Assembly: GCF_003353065.1 (NCBI RefSeq)
Contig: NZ_CP027806.1
Coordinates: 372,001-436,000 of the forward strand
Length of the DNA: 64,000 bases
Origin: Cyclonatronum proteinivorum
Lineage (GTDB): Bacteria > Bacteroidota > Rhodothermia > Balneolales > Cyclonatronaceae
Direction: 5' to 3'
Shown: piece by piece, positions 1-9,259 of the stretch
How the letters are laid out: each line of letters starts with the position of its first letter
Position numbering within the stretch: the first letter of the stretch is position 1
Made by a program: the position numbers and the translations under genes
The notes under the pieces: generated by a model
Databases searched by the model: none
What the model saw: only the letters and a program-made list of their open reading frames with translations
Told to the model about the DNA's origin: nothing

Positions 1-1357
1 TGGCAGAAGCCGGGTCTGTGCGGTGCTGACCAAAATAGCGGATCAGGTCTTCGGCATAGGAAGCGCGCTGCGCCTCAGGAATCAGCGCGTCAAGTTTCAG
101 GACCGTCGCCTCCGCCTCTGAAAATCCCAGCACGTTTTCAAACTGTTCATTCACATACGAGATCTGAAAACGATCGTCGGCAATCAACAGCGGGTGCGGG
201 ATGGCTTCGATGGTTTTGTTGAGACGCTCCTTGTTTTCGCGCAGCTCAATTTCGCGGGATTTTCGGTCGGTTATATCAGCAACATTTTGCGCGATACCGC
301 TGATGTTTCCAGCCTTATCATACACCGGATAAATAAAATAGCGCCACCACTTGCCCCGATAATCCTTCTCAAAATAGGCCGTTTCACCAAGCAGTGCGCG
401 CCTGTAATGCTGTTCAAATTCGCTGACTTCACCCGGCAGGATATACGAGAGTGCCGGCAAACCGGTCTGTTGGGGTTTCCCAAAAACCTGTTTCACCAAA
501 GTCTCGGCCACCTTGTTGAAAAACAGCACCCTAAGCTCCTTATCTATGAAAGTTACCGCCTGATCGGCACTGTCATAAATGGCGCGCAGCATGCCTTCCT
601 GAAGCCGGATTTTATCCTCTGTTTCTTTTCGTTTGGTGATATCACGGTTCAGAATAACCACCTTTTCTGCATCAAGCGGTGCGAGATTGGCCTCAAACCA
701 GTTGTCCTGCCCGCTGCCCGCAAGACGGTACTCCACGCGGCGGGCAGACTCCCCCTGAGAGAGCTGCCGGAGAGCGGTACGGAAAGCAACCCGAACCCGC
801 GCAGGCAGCAGACCCTGCAGGGCACTTTCTTCAAAACCTGCCGCGGGCACAAAACCCTGTTTGCCATCCTCCGCGTGTCCCCACTCCATAATATTGCCGT
901 TCAGGTCAGCAATCAGCAGCATATCAGGAATGGCCGCAATAATGGAAGCAAGATAATCCCGCTGCAGGCTACTGTCGGTCGGCGCGCTCTTCGGAAGCAC
1001 GCTGTTTTGCACAACCGGCACAAACAAAGCAAGTAAAAGCCCCTCATCACCACTTTTGTCCCCGAAATACAAAACTTCGGCCTCGACCGGATTTCCGGCT
1101 GTTGTAAACAGCGTGCGCAGCCCAAAAACGGCTTTGGGTACCTTCCCGCCCGCGGGACAATCCGGCTGCGCAGCATGTGCGCATAAACGCCTCAGGCTGC
1201 CATGCGAGCCGGACTGAATCAGGCCAAAAAGCGAAGGATATTCCGGCATATCCCCCATCAGCTTTTTGAAAGCGGGATTATAAGCCTTCAGATCGCCATC
1301 AGGCGTGATAACAGCGGCCGCTGAAACAAGTGAATTTTTGAGATAAGGGGGAAGCAT
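1..1357 (-). CDS. Multi-PAS sensor protein, partial at left edge
   Basis: The minus strand is open from an ATG at 1357 to the window edge, giving 452 codons with no stop; the C-terminus is outside. I see at least three PAS-like units: one near residues 135-235 followed by a junction reading NRDITKRKETEDKI, one near 245-360 containing a W-R-Y core and ending in the typical PAC phrase AQNVADITDRK, and a third beginning at about 380 (IEAIPHPLLIADD). The first 120 residues are another weak PAS-like segment. No transmembrane helix is visible, so it is probably cytoplasmic. The output domain (histidine kinase or GGDEF) must lie to the left and cannot be named. Long plus-strand reading in the same stretch is an antisense shadow. 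Confidence 0.8.
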   Translation of the reverse strand, partial: MLPPYLKNSLVSAAAVITPDGDLKAYNPAFKKLMGDMPEYPSLFGLIQSGSHGSLRRLCAHAAQPDCPAGGKVPKAVFGLRTLFTTAGNPVEAEVLYFGDKSGDEGLLLALFVPVVQNSVLPKSAPTDSSLQRDYLASIIAAIPDMLLIADLNGNIMEWGHAEDGKQGFVPAAGFEESALQGLLPARVRVAFRTALRQLSQGESARRVEYRLAGSGQDNWFEANLAPLDAEKVVILNRDITKRKETEDKIRLQEGMLRAIYDSADQAVTFIDKELRVLFFNKVAETLVKQVFGKPQQTGLPALSYILPGEVSEFEQHYRRALLGETAYFEKDYRGKWWRYFIYPVYDKAGNISGIAQNVADITDRKSREIELRENKERLNKTIEAIPHPLLIADDRFQISYVNEQFENVLGFSEAEATVLKLDALIPEAQRASYAEDLIRYFGQHRTDPASA

Positions 1358-1444
1358 TACAGCAAGTCAAATCAAATCAAATCAATAAAAAAGGGAACCC
1401 AGTCAGGCTTGTTTGTTTGGGTCTCAGCATGAAGGAATCATTCC

Positions 1445-1676
1445 TAACCCGCATTATTCACCAAGAAATTTTCTTGCTGGCAAGGCGAATCTGAAAACTG
1501 AGCGGAAGGGTACCTAAGTACCCTGAGCATGAGTTTTCAGATTCAACGCCGCCAGCGGGGAAATTTCGCAGTCTTTACACCACACTCAAATTTGGGCTAC
1601 CGGTTTTTTTTAGCTAAGCCTAATGTAACTCATACTTAGCAAATAAATCCTGTTTAACTGTGAATAATGCGGGTTA
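1445..1676 (+). mobile_element. MITE-like palindromic element, copy A
   Basis: This is a full-length copy of the TA-flanked element. It starts TA then ACCCGCATTATTCAC and ends with the inverse of that 15-mer followed by TA. The core from about 1466 to 1568 folds into one long imperfect hairpin with the near-palindrome GGGTACCTAAGTACCC at its tip. The stem here reads AATCTGAAAACT against AGTTTTCAGATT. It encodes no protein. It fills most of the 457-nt gap between the divergent PAS gene and the HD gene; the rest (1358-1444 and 1677-1814) shows nothing I can name beyond AT-rich promoter-like sequence near 1680-1710. Confidence 0.85.
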
Positions 1677-1814
1677 AAATACGGCATATTTTGACTTTAT
1701 TAACATGGCTAAGCTGCAAATCCGGATTTCGCAATCTGCGGCATCGCTGTTATTTTCGGTTTACGTACGCCTCATCACACAAAAACCCACTCATCTGAAA
1801 AAACCGCTGAGCCC

Positions 1815-2357
1815 ATGACCAAATCAGAAGCCGAAAACTTGCTCGAAAGCTTCATCGAAAACGAAAACCTGCGCCATCACTGCCGCATGGTAGCTGCCGC
1901 CATGACCGCCTACGCCCAAAAGCTGGGCAAAAACGAGCAGCAAACCCACGAATGGTTCCTCGCCGGCCTGTTGCACGACCTCGACTGGGAGAAACACCCC
2001 GATGCCCATCCCAACTATGCCCTGACCGAAGTTTTTCCCCAATACGACTTGCCGGAGTCCGTAACCGAAGCCATCCGCGCACACGCCCCGGAACGCACCG
2101 GCAAGCAGCCCGAGACCGAAATCGAGCGCTACCTCTTTGCCTGCGACGAGCTCAGCGGTTTCATGCACGCCGTCTCCCTCATGCGCCCCGAAGGCTTTTC
2201 CGGCATGAAGGCCAAATCGGTCACCAAAAAGATGAAGGACAAACGTTTTGCCGCAAACGTCAGCCGCGACGACATCCGGCAGGGCGCGGAGCTCATCCAA
2301 ACCGAACTGGCCACGCACATCCTGTTCCTCGCGGAAGTATTCGAAAGCAACCCCTAA
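1815..2357 (+). CDS. HD-domain phosphohydrolase-like protein
   Basis: This 180-residue protein has the metal-binding pattern of the HD superfamily: His21/His22, the HD pair at 54-55 (GLLHDLDWE), His90 and Asp111. HD proteins usually hydrolyse phosphate esters such as nucleotides with a divalent metal; the substrate here is unknown. The protein is soluble, with no signal peptide. It stands alone on its strand, with the MITE-like copy upstream and a dispersed repeat 30 nt past its stop. The ATG at 1815 is the only good start. Confidence 0.8.
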   Translation: MTKSEAENLLESFIENENLRHHCRMVAAAMTAYAQKLGKNEQQTHEWFLAGLLHDLDWEKHPDAHPNYALTEVFPQYDLPESVTEAIRAHAPERTGKQPETEIERYLFACDELSGFMHAVSLMRPEGFSGMKAKSVTKKMKDKRFAANVSRDDIRQGAELIQTELATHILFLAEVFESNP

Positions 2358-2387
2358 CCTCTGGCAGCCTCGCCATTTCCGGCTTTT

Positions 2388-2475
2388 TTATTTTTTTGGG
2401 AAAACCCCGTGAACATCAGGGGGTACGGGGTAGTTTGAAAGATCCCAAGCCTAAGATGGGTCCCTTGCTTTTTGG
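2388..2475 (+). repeat. Dispersed 90-bp repeat R2, copy 1
   Basis: The unit runs from TTTTTTTGGGAAAACCCCGT through GAACATCA to CCTAAGATGGGTCCCTTGCT and a final TTTTTGG. The same edges recur at 26655, 26825, 40731, 46015, 50236 and 61467. It is non-coding and lies between the converging HD and ThuA genes. Confidence 0.75.
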
Positions 2476-2562
2476 TGCCCGTGTCAGCCCTGCGGATGTC
2501 AGCCGCATGCCGGTATCCATAACATGCCATCCGTAAGGCCTCAAACATGAAATCCGGGAAAG

Positions 2563-3369
2563 CTACCGACCCAAAGCGTACAAAATGCCGCCCAGCAGGT
2601 GATCAAGAAACAGCGGCTCTTCAAAGGATTCTTTGGTGTGCCCCAGCCCCGTATAAAAAGCCCGCCCACCGTCGAAGTCGTGATACCACGCGATCGGGTG
2701 ATTCCCGGGGTGATCGCTGCCCTCATAGCTGTCCGTATCGAGCCGCAACAGCACCTGGGTCGCTCCGCTGATAAAGCTGAAGTTGTACCACTCATCTTCC
2801 CGCTCCCAGCGCTCCGGCAAAGGGCGGGTTGCCGGATGATTCCTGTTGACCACCTCAAGTACAGCCTGCCTCACATTCGGGTTATTGGGATGATTGCTAA
2901 ACCGCGCACCCACCAGCTCCCCGAACCACGGCCACTCGTACTCGGTGTCCGTAGCGGAATGCACCCCGGCAAATCCGCCGCCGTTTTGGATGAAAGCCTT
3001 AAATGCCTGACGCTGATCATCTCTTGAAAAAACATCTTCTGTCGTGTTCAGAAATAGCACCGCCTGATAGCGGCTCAGGTTATCCGGCGAAAAATAAGCC
3101 GGGTCTTCCGTGTGCTTCACGCTGAAGCCGTTGTCGGAACCCAGCCGCTTGACGGCCTCAACACCCGCCTCAATCGAATCATGACGCCAGCCGCTTGTTT
3201 TCGTGTAAACCAGCAGCCGGTCCGTTGCGCCTTCAACCTCAAGTTGCGTAGGCCCGCTGTAGTCTGATTGCTGATCTTGAGCGTCGCCGCCACAAGCAGT
3301 CAGGGCAAACCCAAGGGCGAAAAGCAGGAACGGCAAAAGGCTTGCGCAGGTCATTTCAAAGCATTTCAT
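2563..3369 (-). CDS. ThuA-domain lipoprotein
   Basis: The 268-residue product begins with a hydrophobic leader ending in the lipobox LTAC (Cys26), so it should be a lipid-anchored envelope protein. The rest matches the ThuA-like fold: DRLLVYTKTSGWRHDSI, then VLFLNTTEDVFS, GGGFAGVHSATDTEYEWPW and a C-terminal GRAFYTGLGHTKESF. ThuA domains are glutamine-amidotransferase-like and are linked to sugar (trehalose-type) use in Bacteroidota, often as secreted proteins; the reaction is not firmly known. It lies downstream of the hydrolase gene on the same strand with an 86-nt gap. Confidence 0.88.
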   Translation of the reverse strand: MKCFEMTCASLLPFLLFALGFALTACGGDAQDQQSDYSGPTQLEVEGATDRLLVYTKTSGWRHDSIEAGVEAVKRLGSDNGFSVKHTEDPAYFSPDNLSRYQAVLFLNTTEDVFSRDDQRQAFKAFIQNGGGFAGVHSATDTEYEWPWFGELVGARFSNHPNNPNVRQAVLEVVNRNHPATRPLPERWEREDEWYNFSFISGATQVLLRLDTDSYEGSDHPGNHPIAWYHDFDGGRAFYTGLGHTKESFEEPLFLDHLLGGILYALGR

Positions 3370-3455
3370 GGCAATCGTCAGTTAGGATTAGGATGAAAGG
3401 TGAAAAGAGAGGTAAAGCAAAGCCACAGCCCGTGCTGCGTTTCAGGCCGGAAAAC

Positions 3456-3995
3456 TCAGCGCAGGCTTCGGGACACATCCTCCAGGAAAATCTCAAAAAA
3501 CCGGTTTACGTCCGGCAGCACCTCGTTGAGCGTGTGACCTGCCGGGAGCAACATCAGCCGTAGCCGTTCCTGAAAATGATGCGCGAAACGGATGGCATTT
3601 TCCGGTGGGATGATTTCATCCTGCCAACCGTGTATCAGGCTTACGGGACAGCGCAAATCCGGCAGCGGCTCGGTCTCGTAACCGGGCATGAACACGGCAG
3701 GAGCCATCAGAAAGATGCCGGACGGCCGCAGCTCCTCCGCAAGTTCGCGGGCCGCAAGCAGACTCACCGCGCCGCCCATGCTTGAACCGACCAGAAGCCA
3801 GGGCGTGTCCGGATGTTCGGCGGCAAAGTCCCGAACCCTGCCTATCAATCGGGCCGCCCGTACAGCCGGATCGAACGTATCGGTGTAGTCCAGGCTCTCA
3901 GCGCCAATGCCGCGCTTTTCGAGTTCCGCCCGAAGCTGTTGGATTTTCAGACCATTGGGCCCGCTCTCCTTCCCGTGAGAAAAAAATACGTGCAT
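3456..3995 (-). CDS. Small alpha/beta hydrolase
   Basis: A 179-residue alpha/beta hydrolase with the complete triad: nucleophile Ser72 in GSSMGG, Asp126 in HGWQDEIIP and His154 in AGHTLN. The N-terminal HGKESGPNG segment supplies the oxyanion region. It is cytoplasmic, with no leader. The size and layout resemble YqiA/UPF0227-like esterases, but the substrate is unknown. Its stop lies 86 nt before the ThuA gene and its start 22 nt after the stop of the PLP enzyme upstream, so the three genes may be co-transcribed. Confidence 0.8.
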   Translation of the reverse strand: MHVFFSHGKESGPNGLKIQQLRAELEKRGIGAESLDYTDTFDPAVRAARLIGRVRDFAAEHPDTPWLLVGSSMGGAVSLLAARELAEELRPSGIFLMAPAVFMPGYETEPLPDLRCPVSLIHGWQDEIIPPENAIRFAHHFQERLRLMLLPAGHTLNEVLPDVNRFFEIFLEDVSRSLR

Positions 3996-4017
3996 GCCGT
4001 GTTCCCTGTGCTGGGTT

Positions 4018-5475
4018 TTAGCAGTGACTAATGGCCTTAATCTCGGTACGGCGCAGGGCTTCGGCTATGGTTTTGTTGCGCAGCGACTGCACAAATGCCA
4101 CGAAGGTGTCAAGGTCCTTCTGCACATTGGCAATCCCAACCGAAACGCGGGTTGCGCCCCGCATACGGCCCAGATACTTCACCATATCAGGCAGGGAGTG
4201 CCGGTCGCGGCTCGCGAAATAGCGTGCAATTTCCTCGGTTGAGACGCAGGAGTTGATCTCGTCAATCCCCGGATTGCAGAAACAGCCGGACCGTATCGAG
4301 ATTTTGCGCTCATTCGCCAGCCCTTCCACCTCCTGAAACGGGTACAGTTTTCCTTCGCGATCGAAGAACGTGAGCACGAGACTTCCCCCGCGGTTTTCGA
4401 ACGTTTCGGGTCCAAACAGCCGCATGACCGGTTTGCCGTTATCGTGCCGGATAGCCCGAAGCTGCCCGGCCAGCCATCCGGCCATGGATTTCACCCGGGC
4501 CGAAATCCGCTCCATGCCGATGTTTTCGAGATAGGCGAGTCCGTGCGCGACCGATGGAATCATATTGTAGTTCAGGGTGCCGTCTTCGAAGCGCTCGTGC
4601 CCGTCGGCCAGGTGCTCTTTTTGCTCAGCAACGGAAACAAGGGTCACGGTGCCGCCGGCAAACCAGCTTTTCCGCAGCTTTGCAAACGCGCTCTTTTTCA
4701 GCAGCAGACAGCCGATACCCGTAGGAAAGCCGAACATCTTGTAAAAGGATACCGACACGAAATCGGGCTTCCATTTGCTCAGGTCGAGCCGGGAAGTCGG
4801 CACAAAAGCAGCGCCGTCGAGCAGCACATCGTAGCCCAGTGCCTGCGCCCGCGCAATCCACTCCAGCGAATGCTGCACGCCCGACACATTGCTCTGCGCG
4901 GGGAAAGCGAACAAATTTGGCCCCTCGCTCCGGCCTTCCTCCAACAGCTCTTCAAGCCGCTCCTCGTTGATTTGCAGGTCTTCCATGTTGAGCGGCGCAT
5001 ACAAGGTGCGACCGTTGCGGCGCTTCACAAACTCACGGATACCGTTCACCGAGTTGTGATTGTCGCTGAGCATCAGCAGCGTGCTTTGTTCGCTGAAAGG
5101 GTAGCTTTCCCCCACAAGCTTCAGCGCGGCGGTCGCGTTGGTGGTAAAAATGCAGTAGTAGTCGTCACTCGCCTTGAAGAAGGACAGAATTTTTCGCCGG
5201 GTATCTTCCACAAGCTGCGTTGCCAATTGCGAAGTCGGATTGGTGGAATGCGGATTGCCGAGCACGGACTCAAGCAGCATTTTATGGTGCGCTTCGATCA
5301 GGCCGCGCGGATTCAGGTTGCCCCCCGTAAAATCGAGATAGGTATGTCCACCGGCATCGAGATTAGCGTATTCGGTGTGCCGGATGGTCTCGAAAAAGGA
5401 TTCATCGGGCAGCGGCAGGCCGGCTGTTGTGGCTGTTGCTTGTACGGTTTCGGGAGCTGTCGTGGGGTCTTGCAT
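4018..5475 (-). CDS. Class V aminotransferase-fold PLP enzyme, MOCOS-like
   Basis: I chose the ATG at 5475, giving 485 residues; a longer reading from 5574 only adds a Pro/Gln-rich unconserved tail. It is a fold-type I PLP enzyme of class V. Asp220 (LLDGAAF) pairs with the PLP nitrogen, and the Schiff-base lysine is Lys246 in SFYKMFGFPTG. The C-terminal RSGCFCNPG carries Cys398 and Cys400. The FYKMFG-PTG and GCFCNPG phrases are those of the N-terminal domain of molybdenum-cofactor sulfurase (MOCOS) rather than of IscS/SufS. The C-terminal MOSC domain of MOCOS is absent. It likely moves sulfur from cysteine; the acceptor is unknown. Confidence 0.82.
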   Translation of the reverse strand: MQDPTTAPETVQATATTAGLPLPDESFFETIRHTEYANLDAGGHTYLDFTGGNLNPRGLIEAHHKMLLESVLGNPHSTNPTSQLATQLVEDTRRKILSFFKASDDYYCIFTTNATAALKLVGESYPFSEQSTLLMLSDNHNSVNGIREFVKRRNGRTLYAPLNMEDLQINEERLEELLEEGRSEGPNLFAFPAQSNVSGVQHSLEWIARAQALGYDVLLDGAAFVPTSRLDLSKWKPDFVSVSFYKMFGFPTGIGCLLLKKSAFAKLRKSWFAGGTVTLVSVAEQKEHLADGHERFEDGTLNYNMIPSVAHGLAYLENIGMERISARVKSMAGWLAGQLRAIRHDNGKPVMRLFGPETFENRGGSLVLTFFDREGKLYPFQEVEGLANERKISIRSGCFCNPGIDEINSCVSTEEIARYFASRDRHSLPDMVKYLGRMRGATRVSVGIANVQKDLDTFVAFVQSLRNKTIAEALRRTEIKAISHC

Positions 5476-5735
5476 GGTTCCGGATGGTGTTAGATGATTG
5501 CATAGTTTTGCCTGATTCCGCCCGGTGCTGTGCGCAGGGTTTTGCGGTTTCAGTATCTTTAGCGGAAGATACACCTATGCCCTGCATTTGCAAAGCCCTG
5601 TAAAAGCCCACGTACCTTTGAGTACCGCACATTAGCAGGCTCCTGCCTCAATCAAGTAAAACCTAAATGCCCTGTTTTCGTTACTGTGTCCATATTTTTA
5701 ACCAAAACCCATGCCTCCAAACCTGACCTTCCTGC

Positions 5736-6248
5736 ATGACCCGCTCCAAACCGCCCAAGCTTAAGCTCAGCCCCGAACCTTTCGACCAGCTCCTCGACCG
5801 TCTCGGCCTAATCATTACCGTAACCTACTCGCTCATGGTGCTGATTTCCATCAGCGTGCTGCCCGAGCAGGTGCCGCAGCATTTCAACCTCTCGGGAGAA
5901 GTTACTGCAACCGGCTCGCGCTACCTCTTGCTCATACTCCCTTTATTCGGCTCTTTGACCTTCATAATGCTGTACTTCCTGAATAAAGCCCCGCATACTT
6001 TTAATTACACGGTGACCATCACCGAAGAAAACGCCGAACACGAGTACCGCAAGGCCACCCGTATGATCCGCTGGATCAACCTGATCTGCGCCCTGATTTT
6101 CGGCTTCGTGAGCTTCAGCGTCATCTCTACCGGACTTGGCTTTACAACCGGACTGAACAGCTTCGTGATGTACTTTCTCATGGTCTCGCTGTTCGGAGTA
6201 ATCGGCTATTACCTGATCTACGACCGCATCCACAAAAACAGGCACTGA
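5736..6248 (+). CDS. DUF1648 membrane protein
   Basis: A 170-residue integral membrane protein with about four transmembrane helices (residues 24-44, 63-82, 111-130, 139-160). The phrase LPEQVPQHFNLSGEVTATGS after helix 1 is the signature of DUF1648, seen in SdpI-like immunity proteins and many small membrane proteins. The function here is unknown; no SdpC-like toxin lies nearby. It is a single gene with a terminator-like hairpin about 80 nt past the stop. Confidence 0.75.
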   Translation: MTRSKPPKLKLSPEPFDQLLDRLGLIITVTYSLMVLISISVLPEQVPQHFNLSGEVTATGSRYLLLILPLFGSLTFIMLYFLNKAPHTFNYTVTITEENAEHEYRKATRMIRWINLICALIFGFVSFSVISTGLGFTTGLNSFVMYFLMVSLFGVIGYYLIYDRIHKNRH

Positions 6249-6328
6249 GTGGTTTTGGGGAGCTGTTTCGAGCGCCTAAGCTTTTGCAGTTTGAAGCTGA
6301 TTTCCGTATCATAAAGGGTGAAAATTTT

Positions 6329-6347
6329 ACGCCTGCGGGCGTTTTTT
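6329..6347 (+). terminator. Rho-independent terminator after the DUF1648 gene
   Basis: ACGCC-TGCG-GGCGT forms a short GC-rich hairpin immediately followed by a run of T. It lies between the DUF1648 gene and the LPP20-like gene, both on the plus strand. Confidence 0.55.
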
Positions 6348-6422
6348 CATGTTTGATACATTTTTTTCGGAAGGCTGACTTCCGTTCCCGATCACTTTTT
6401 AATTGATTTCATCTGTTGTTCT

Positions 6423-8153
6423 GTGTGCACGCTGATGACCGATGCAAATCCGCCCTTTTCAATGAAGCCCGTTTCTGTTTGCTCCGCTGTCTCCGGCAAG
6501 ACGGTTCCGCCGGAACTCCCTTTATCAGCCCGTCCGGCAGTACTTATCAGCCGGTGGGCTTTTCTTTTTTTGTGGTGTTTGGGGGTGATGGCTTTGCAGC
6601 TCGTACCCGCGGTATCAGTCGTAGCGCAGTCCGCCGGACAAACAGAACGAATCCTCGAAATCAAGCAAAGCGGCAATTATCATTGGGGGGAGGCTTTTCA
6701 CGAAAACCGGGAACAGGCCCTAAGCCTTGCGCGGCAGGATCTGATTGAGCGGATTGTCGTTTTTGTCACTTCGGAATCGGAAGTGCGGGTCAGTGAAAAC
6801 GATGAAGCGTTTCGCTCTGAAGTAATGATGCGTAACCGCAGCATCAGCCGCATGGAGCTGCGTGGCGCCGGACACATCGAAGTGCAGCGGCGCGACGGCA
6901 GCTGGCGCACAACGGCCTACATCAGCCGGGAAGATTTCGCACGAACCCTCGACATCGAAGCCGGTCGTATACGTACAGCCCTTTCGCAGGCGCAAACCAT
7001 GGAAAGTCTGGGCAATATCAACGGTGCGATGGCCATTTGGATGGATGTGCTCGCTGCCGCAAGCTTTTTTCCGGAGCCTGTTTTTGTCAGTGCTTCAGCA
7101 ACTGGTCCGGATTCGGATAATCAGGTCGAAGCAGGCTTCATCAGCCGGGAGCGTATCCTGCACTGGTTAAATGCCGCAGATATCAGCGTGCGTGACGTGC
7201 GCAACCAAAGCGCAGGCGAAAACATCGAAATGTATCTCGATCTGGAAATTCGCTTTGGCAATCAGCCCGCTGAGCTGATTGAAGCCGCTCTCGACCGGCG
7301 CGACACCGCACTGCATACAGTCGCCGGGGGCTTTACGTCAGTTTATGTGGATCAGCCGCGAAGCAATGCCCGTGAAACCCTAACGCTTCGGCTGATGCCA
7401 TCAGCGGGCAGCGGCATGAATGAAGAAGCCGCACTTGTGCTGGAGCGCATCCGCCCGGTGAGCCGGCGAAGTGTTTCTGTTGACTGGCGCCCGGCCCTTC
7501 CCATTGATATTGAAACCGTGGCCCTGAGCGGCGGAAGGGTACGCCTCATTCCGCACACGCCCAACCTGAGCGTTTTCAACCTGCGGTGGAACATAGACGG
7601 TCGCAGTACTTCAGAAACAACACCGGTTGTGACTTTTCAGCCGGGCTCAGATGTGGCGGAAGTCAGCCTGCGCCTTAATAACAATGAACAGCTCAGCGTG
7701 CAGAAAAGCATACATCGAAGCGGTCGCATAACGGCCGTTTCAGGACGGCAGCAGCCCCGCCCCGGGTTGCGCGATACCCAAACTTCAACACGGAACCCCT
7801 GGCGGGCTTCAGACACCCCCCCGTCTGAAAGCCCGTCTGCCGCAGACGCAGCCGTAACATCGGTGCTTGATGAGTTGCTCCGTATCCGCATTGGCGATCA
7901 GCTAATCACACACCTTAACAGGCTGCAGGAAGAAGGCCGGCTACTCGTCGGCAACCGCGGCGACATGCCTGAAGCTGCACAGAGTTATGTTGCGGTGATC
8001 AACCCCGTAAACCGCCGCGTTGAAGCCGTGCTGAGTCCGGCCCATAACGGCCTGCGCACCCGCCTCCCCGGTACCACAAGCTTCACCGAAAACGAAATCC
8101 CCGAACGCTTCCGCAACATGGGCACCGTTTGGTTTTACTTCACCGAACCCTGA
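6423..8153 (+). CDS. Exported LPP20-like protein of unknown function
   Basis: The product has 576 residues; an ATG at 6462 is an equally good start. A hydrophobic segment near 43-66 followed by VAQSAG looks like a signal peptide, so it should be periplasmic or envelope-bound. Residues 78-185 (GNYHWGEAFHENREQALSLA to TAYISREDF) resemble the LPP20/FlgT N-terminal fold, in which an amphipathic helix is followed by strands. The middle, about 190-460, is unrecognised and beta-rich; the end (about 480-576) is a compact domain containing LLVGNRGDMPEAAQSYV. It is followed by another exported protein on the same strand, which suggests a two-gene unit. Confidence 0.65.
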   Translation: MCTLMTDANPPFSMKPVSVCSAVSGKTVPPELPLSARPAVLISRWAFLFLWCLGVMALQLVPAVSVVAQSAGQTERILEIKQSGNYHWGEAFHENREQALSLARQDLIERIVVFVTSESEVRVSENDEAFRSEVMMRNRSISRMELRGAGHIEVQRRDGSWRTTAYISREDFARTLDIEAGRIRTALSQAQTMESLGNINGAMAIWMDVLAAASFFPEPVFVSASATGPDSDNQVEAGFISRERILHWLNAADISVRDVRNQSAGENIEMYLDLEIRFGNQPAELIEAALDRRDTALHTVAGGFTSVYVDQPRSNARETLTLRLMPSAGSGMNEEAALVLERIRPVSRRSVSVDWRPALPIDIETVALSGGRVRLIPHTPNLSVFNLRWNIDGRSTSETTPVVTFQPGSDVAEVSLRLNNNEQLSVQKSIHRSGRITAVSGRQQPRPGLRDTQTSTRNPWRASDTPPSESPSAADAAVTSVLDELLRIRIGDQLITHLNRLQEEGRLLVGNRGDMPEAAQSYVAVINPVNRRVEAVLSPAHNGLRTRLPGTTSFTENEIPERFRNMGTVWFYFTEP

Positions 8154-8230
8154 TGCAGGCAATGAGTAATTTACCTGCAAGGTCAGCTGTTAAAACAAAA
8201 CCTTATTTTCTTCCCTATTCTTTCAGCAAC

Positions 8231-9259
8231 ATGTCTTCTTCCATCCGGCTCCGGCACCTTCCTTTACACGTGACATCCATCCGTACGCTTGTTTTCTTTT
8301 TGTTTTTGGGGATGATGGTTTTCCAGCCCATAACGCAGGTTCTTGCGGCATCCGATGACTCAGCCGATCCACCCACTGAGATACGGGTAAATGTGGCGGA
8401 TTTTACCGATTCTGTCTTTCGGGCTGTGGTGGAGCGCAATGCGACAGCATTCCTTACGGAAATAAACCGGGCGTACAGCTTACAGCGCCGGCCAAACTTC
8501 GGGGCTGAAACAAGCGGTACTTTCGACGCGGTCGGTATGGGCCGGCTTTGGAGCGTGAGTCCGTTTTACGTGTATGATGACATCATCATTGAGCAGCTCG
8601 CCCGTCGTTCTGACGGCAGCTGGGAGATGCGGAACCTGCCGCTGATGCTGCGTGATGCTGACGGTGCCGAACACTACGAAGAAGGGGTGCTCGAATTTGA
8701 AGCCGACGGGCAGGTACGCGGCCTGCGTCTTGCCCTGCCCGCACACCGCTATCAGGAGCTCATCCGCGCTGCCGACAGCAGTGTCGATCATGAAAACCGG
8801 ATGATGATCATCAGTTTTCTGGAGATTTTCAGGACGGCCTTCAATCAGAAGGACATCACTTTTATAGAGCAGGTGTTCAGCGATGAGGCGCTCATCATTG
8901 TTGGGCGGGTCGTAGAAAATACAGGTCGCAGTTCCGAGTATGAGCAGCAGGTCGAATTCCTGCGCTTCAACAAAGAAGAATACATCAGCCGCCTGCGCAA
9001 TGTGTTTGCCCGTAACGCCTGGATTGATGTGGGTTTCGAAGAAATCGACATCTTCCGTCATCCGCGGCACCCGCACATGTACGGCGTTTCCCTGGTGCAG
9101 TTTTACAACTCCGAAATTTATTCCGATGTCGGCTATCTGTTCCTTCTTATTGATTTTAGTGCGGATGAAGAACCCCTGATTCATGTCCGTACCTGGCAGC
9201 CCAAGCAGGCAACCCCGGAAAGTAACCGCTTCAGTATGGGCGATATCGAGGTTTTTTAG
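8231..9259 (+). CDS. Exported NTF2-like protein of unknown function
   Basis: I start at the ATG at 8231 (342 residues), since an upstream in-frame ATG at 8129 would overlap the previous gene. A signal peptide spans roughly residues 16-40 (FFLFLGMMVFQ to QVLAAS). The C-terminal half from FLEIFRTAFNQKDITFIEQV onward reads as an NTF2/SnoaL-like cone fold, with a beta-rich N-terminal domain before it. I do not recognise a catalytic residue set. It starts 78 nt after the LPP20-like gene and is likely co-expressed with it, perhaps as an envelope pair. Confidence 0.65.
   Translation: MSSSIRLRHLPLHVTSIRTLVFFLFLGMMVFQPITQVLAASDDSADPPTEIRVNVADFTDSVFRAVVERNATAFLTEINRAYSLQRRPNFGAETSGTFDAVGMGRLWSVSPFYVYDDIIIEQLARRSDGSWEMRNLPLMLRDADGAEHYEEGVLEFEADGQVRGLRLALPAHRYQELIRAADSSVDHENRMMIISFLEIFRTAFNQKDITFIEQVFSDEALIIVGRVVENTGRSSEYEQQVEFLRFNKEEYISRLRNVFARNAWIDVGFEEIDIFRHPRHPHMYGVSLVQFYNSEIYSDVGYLFLLIDFSADEEPLIHVRTWQPKQATPESNRFSMGDIEVF

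Noticed and set aside
194-1036. Long plus-strand reading frame inside the PAS gene
   Set aside because: It is antisense to a frame with clear PAS signatures and has no family resemblance.
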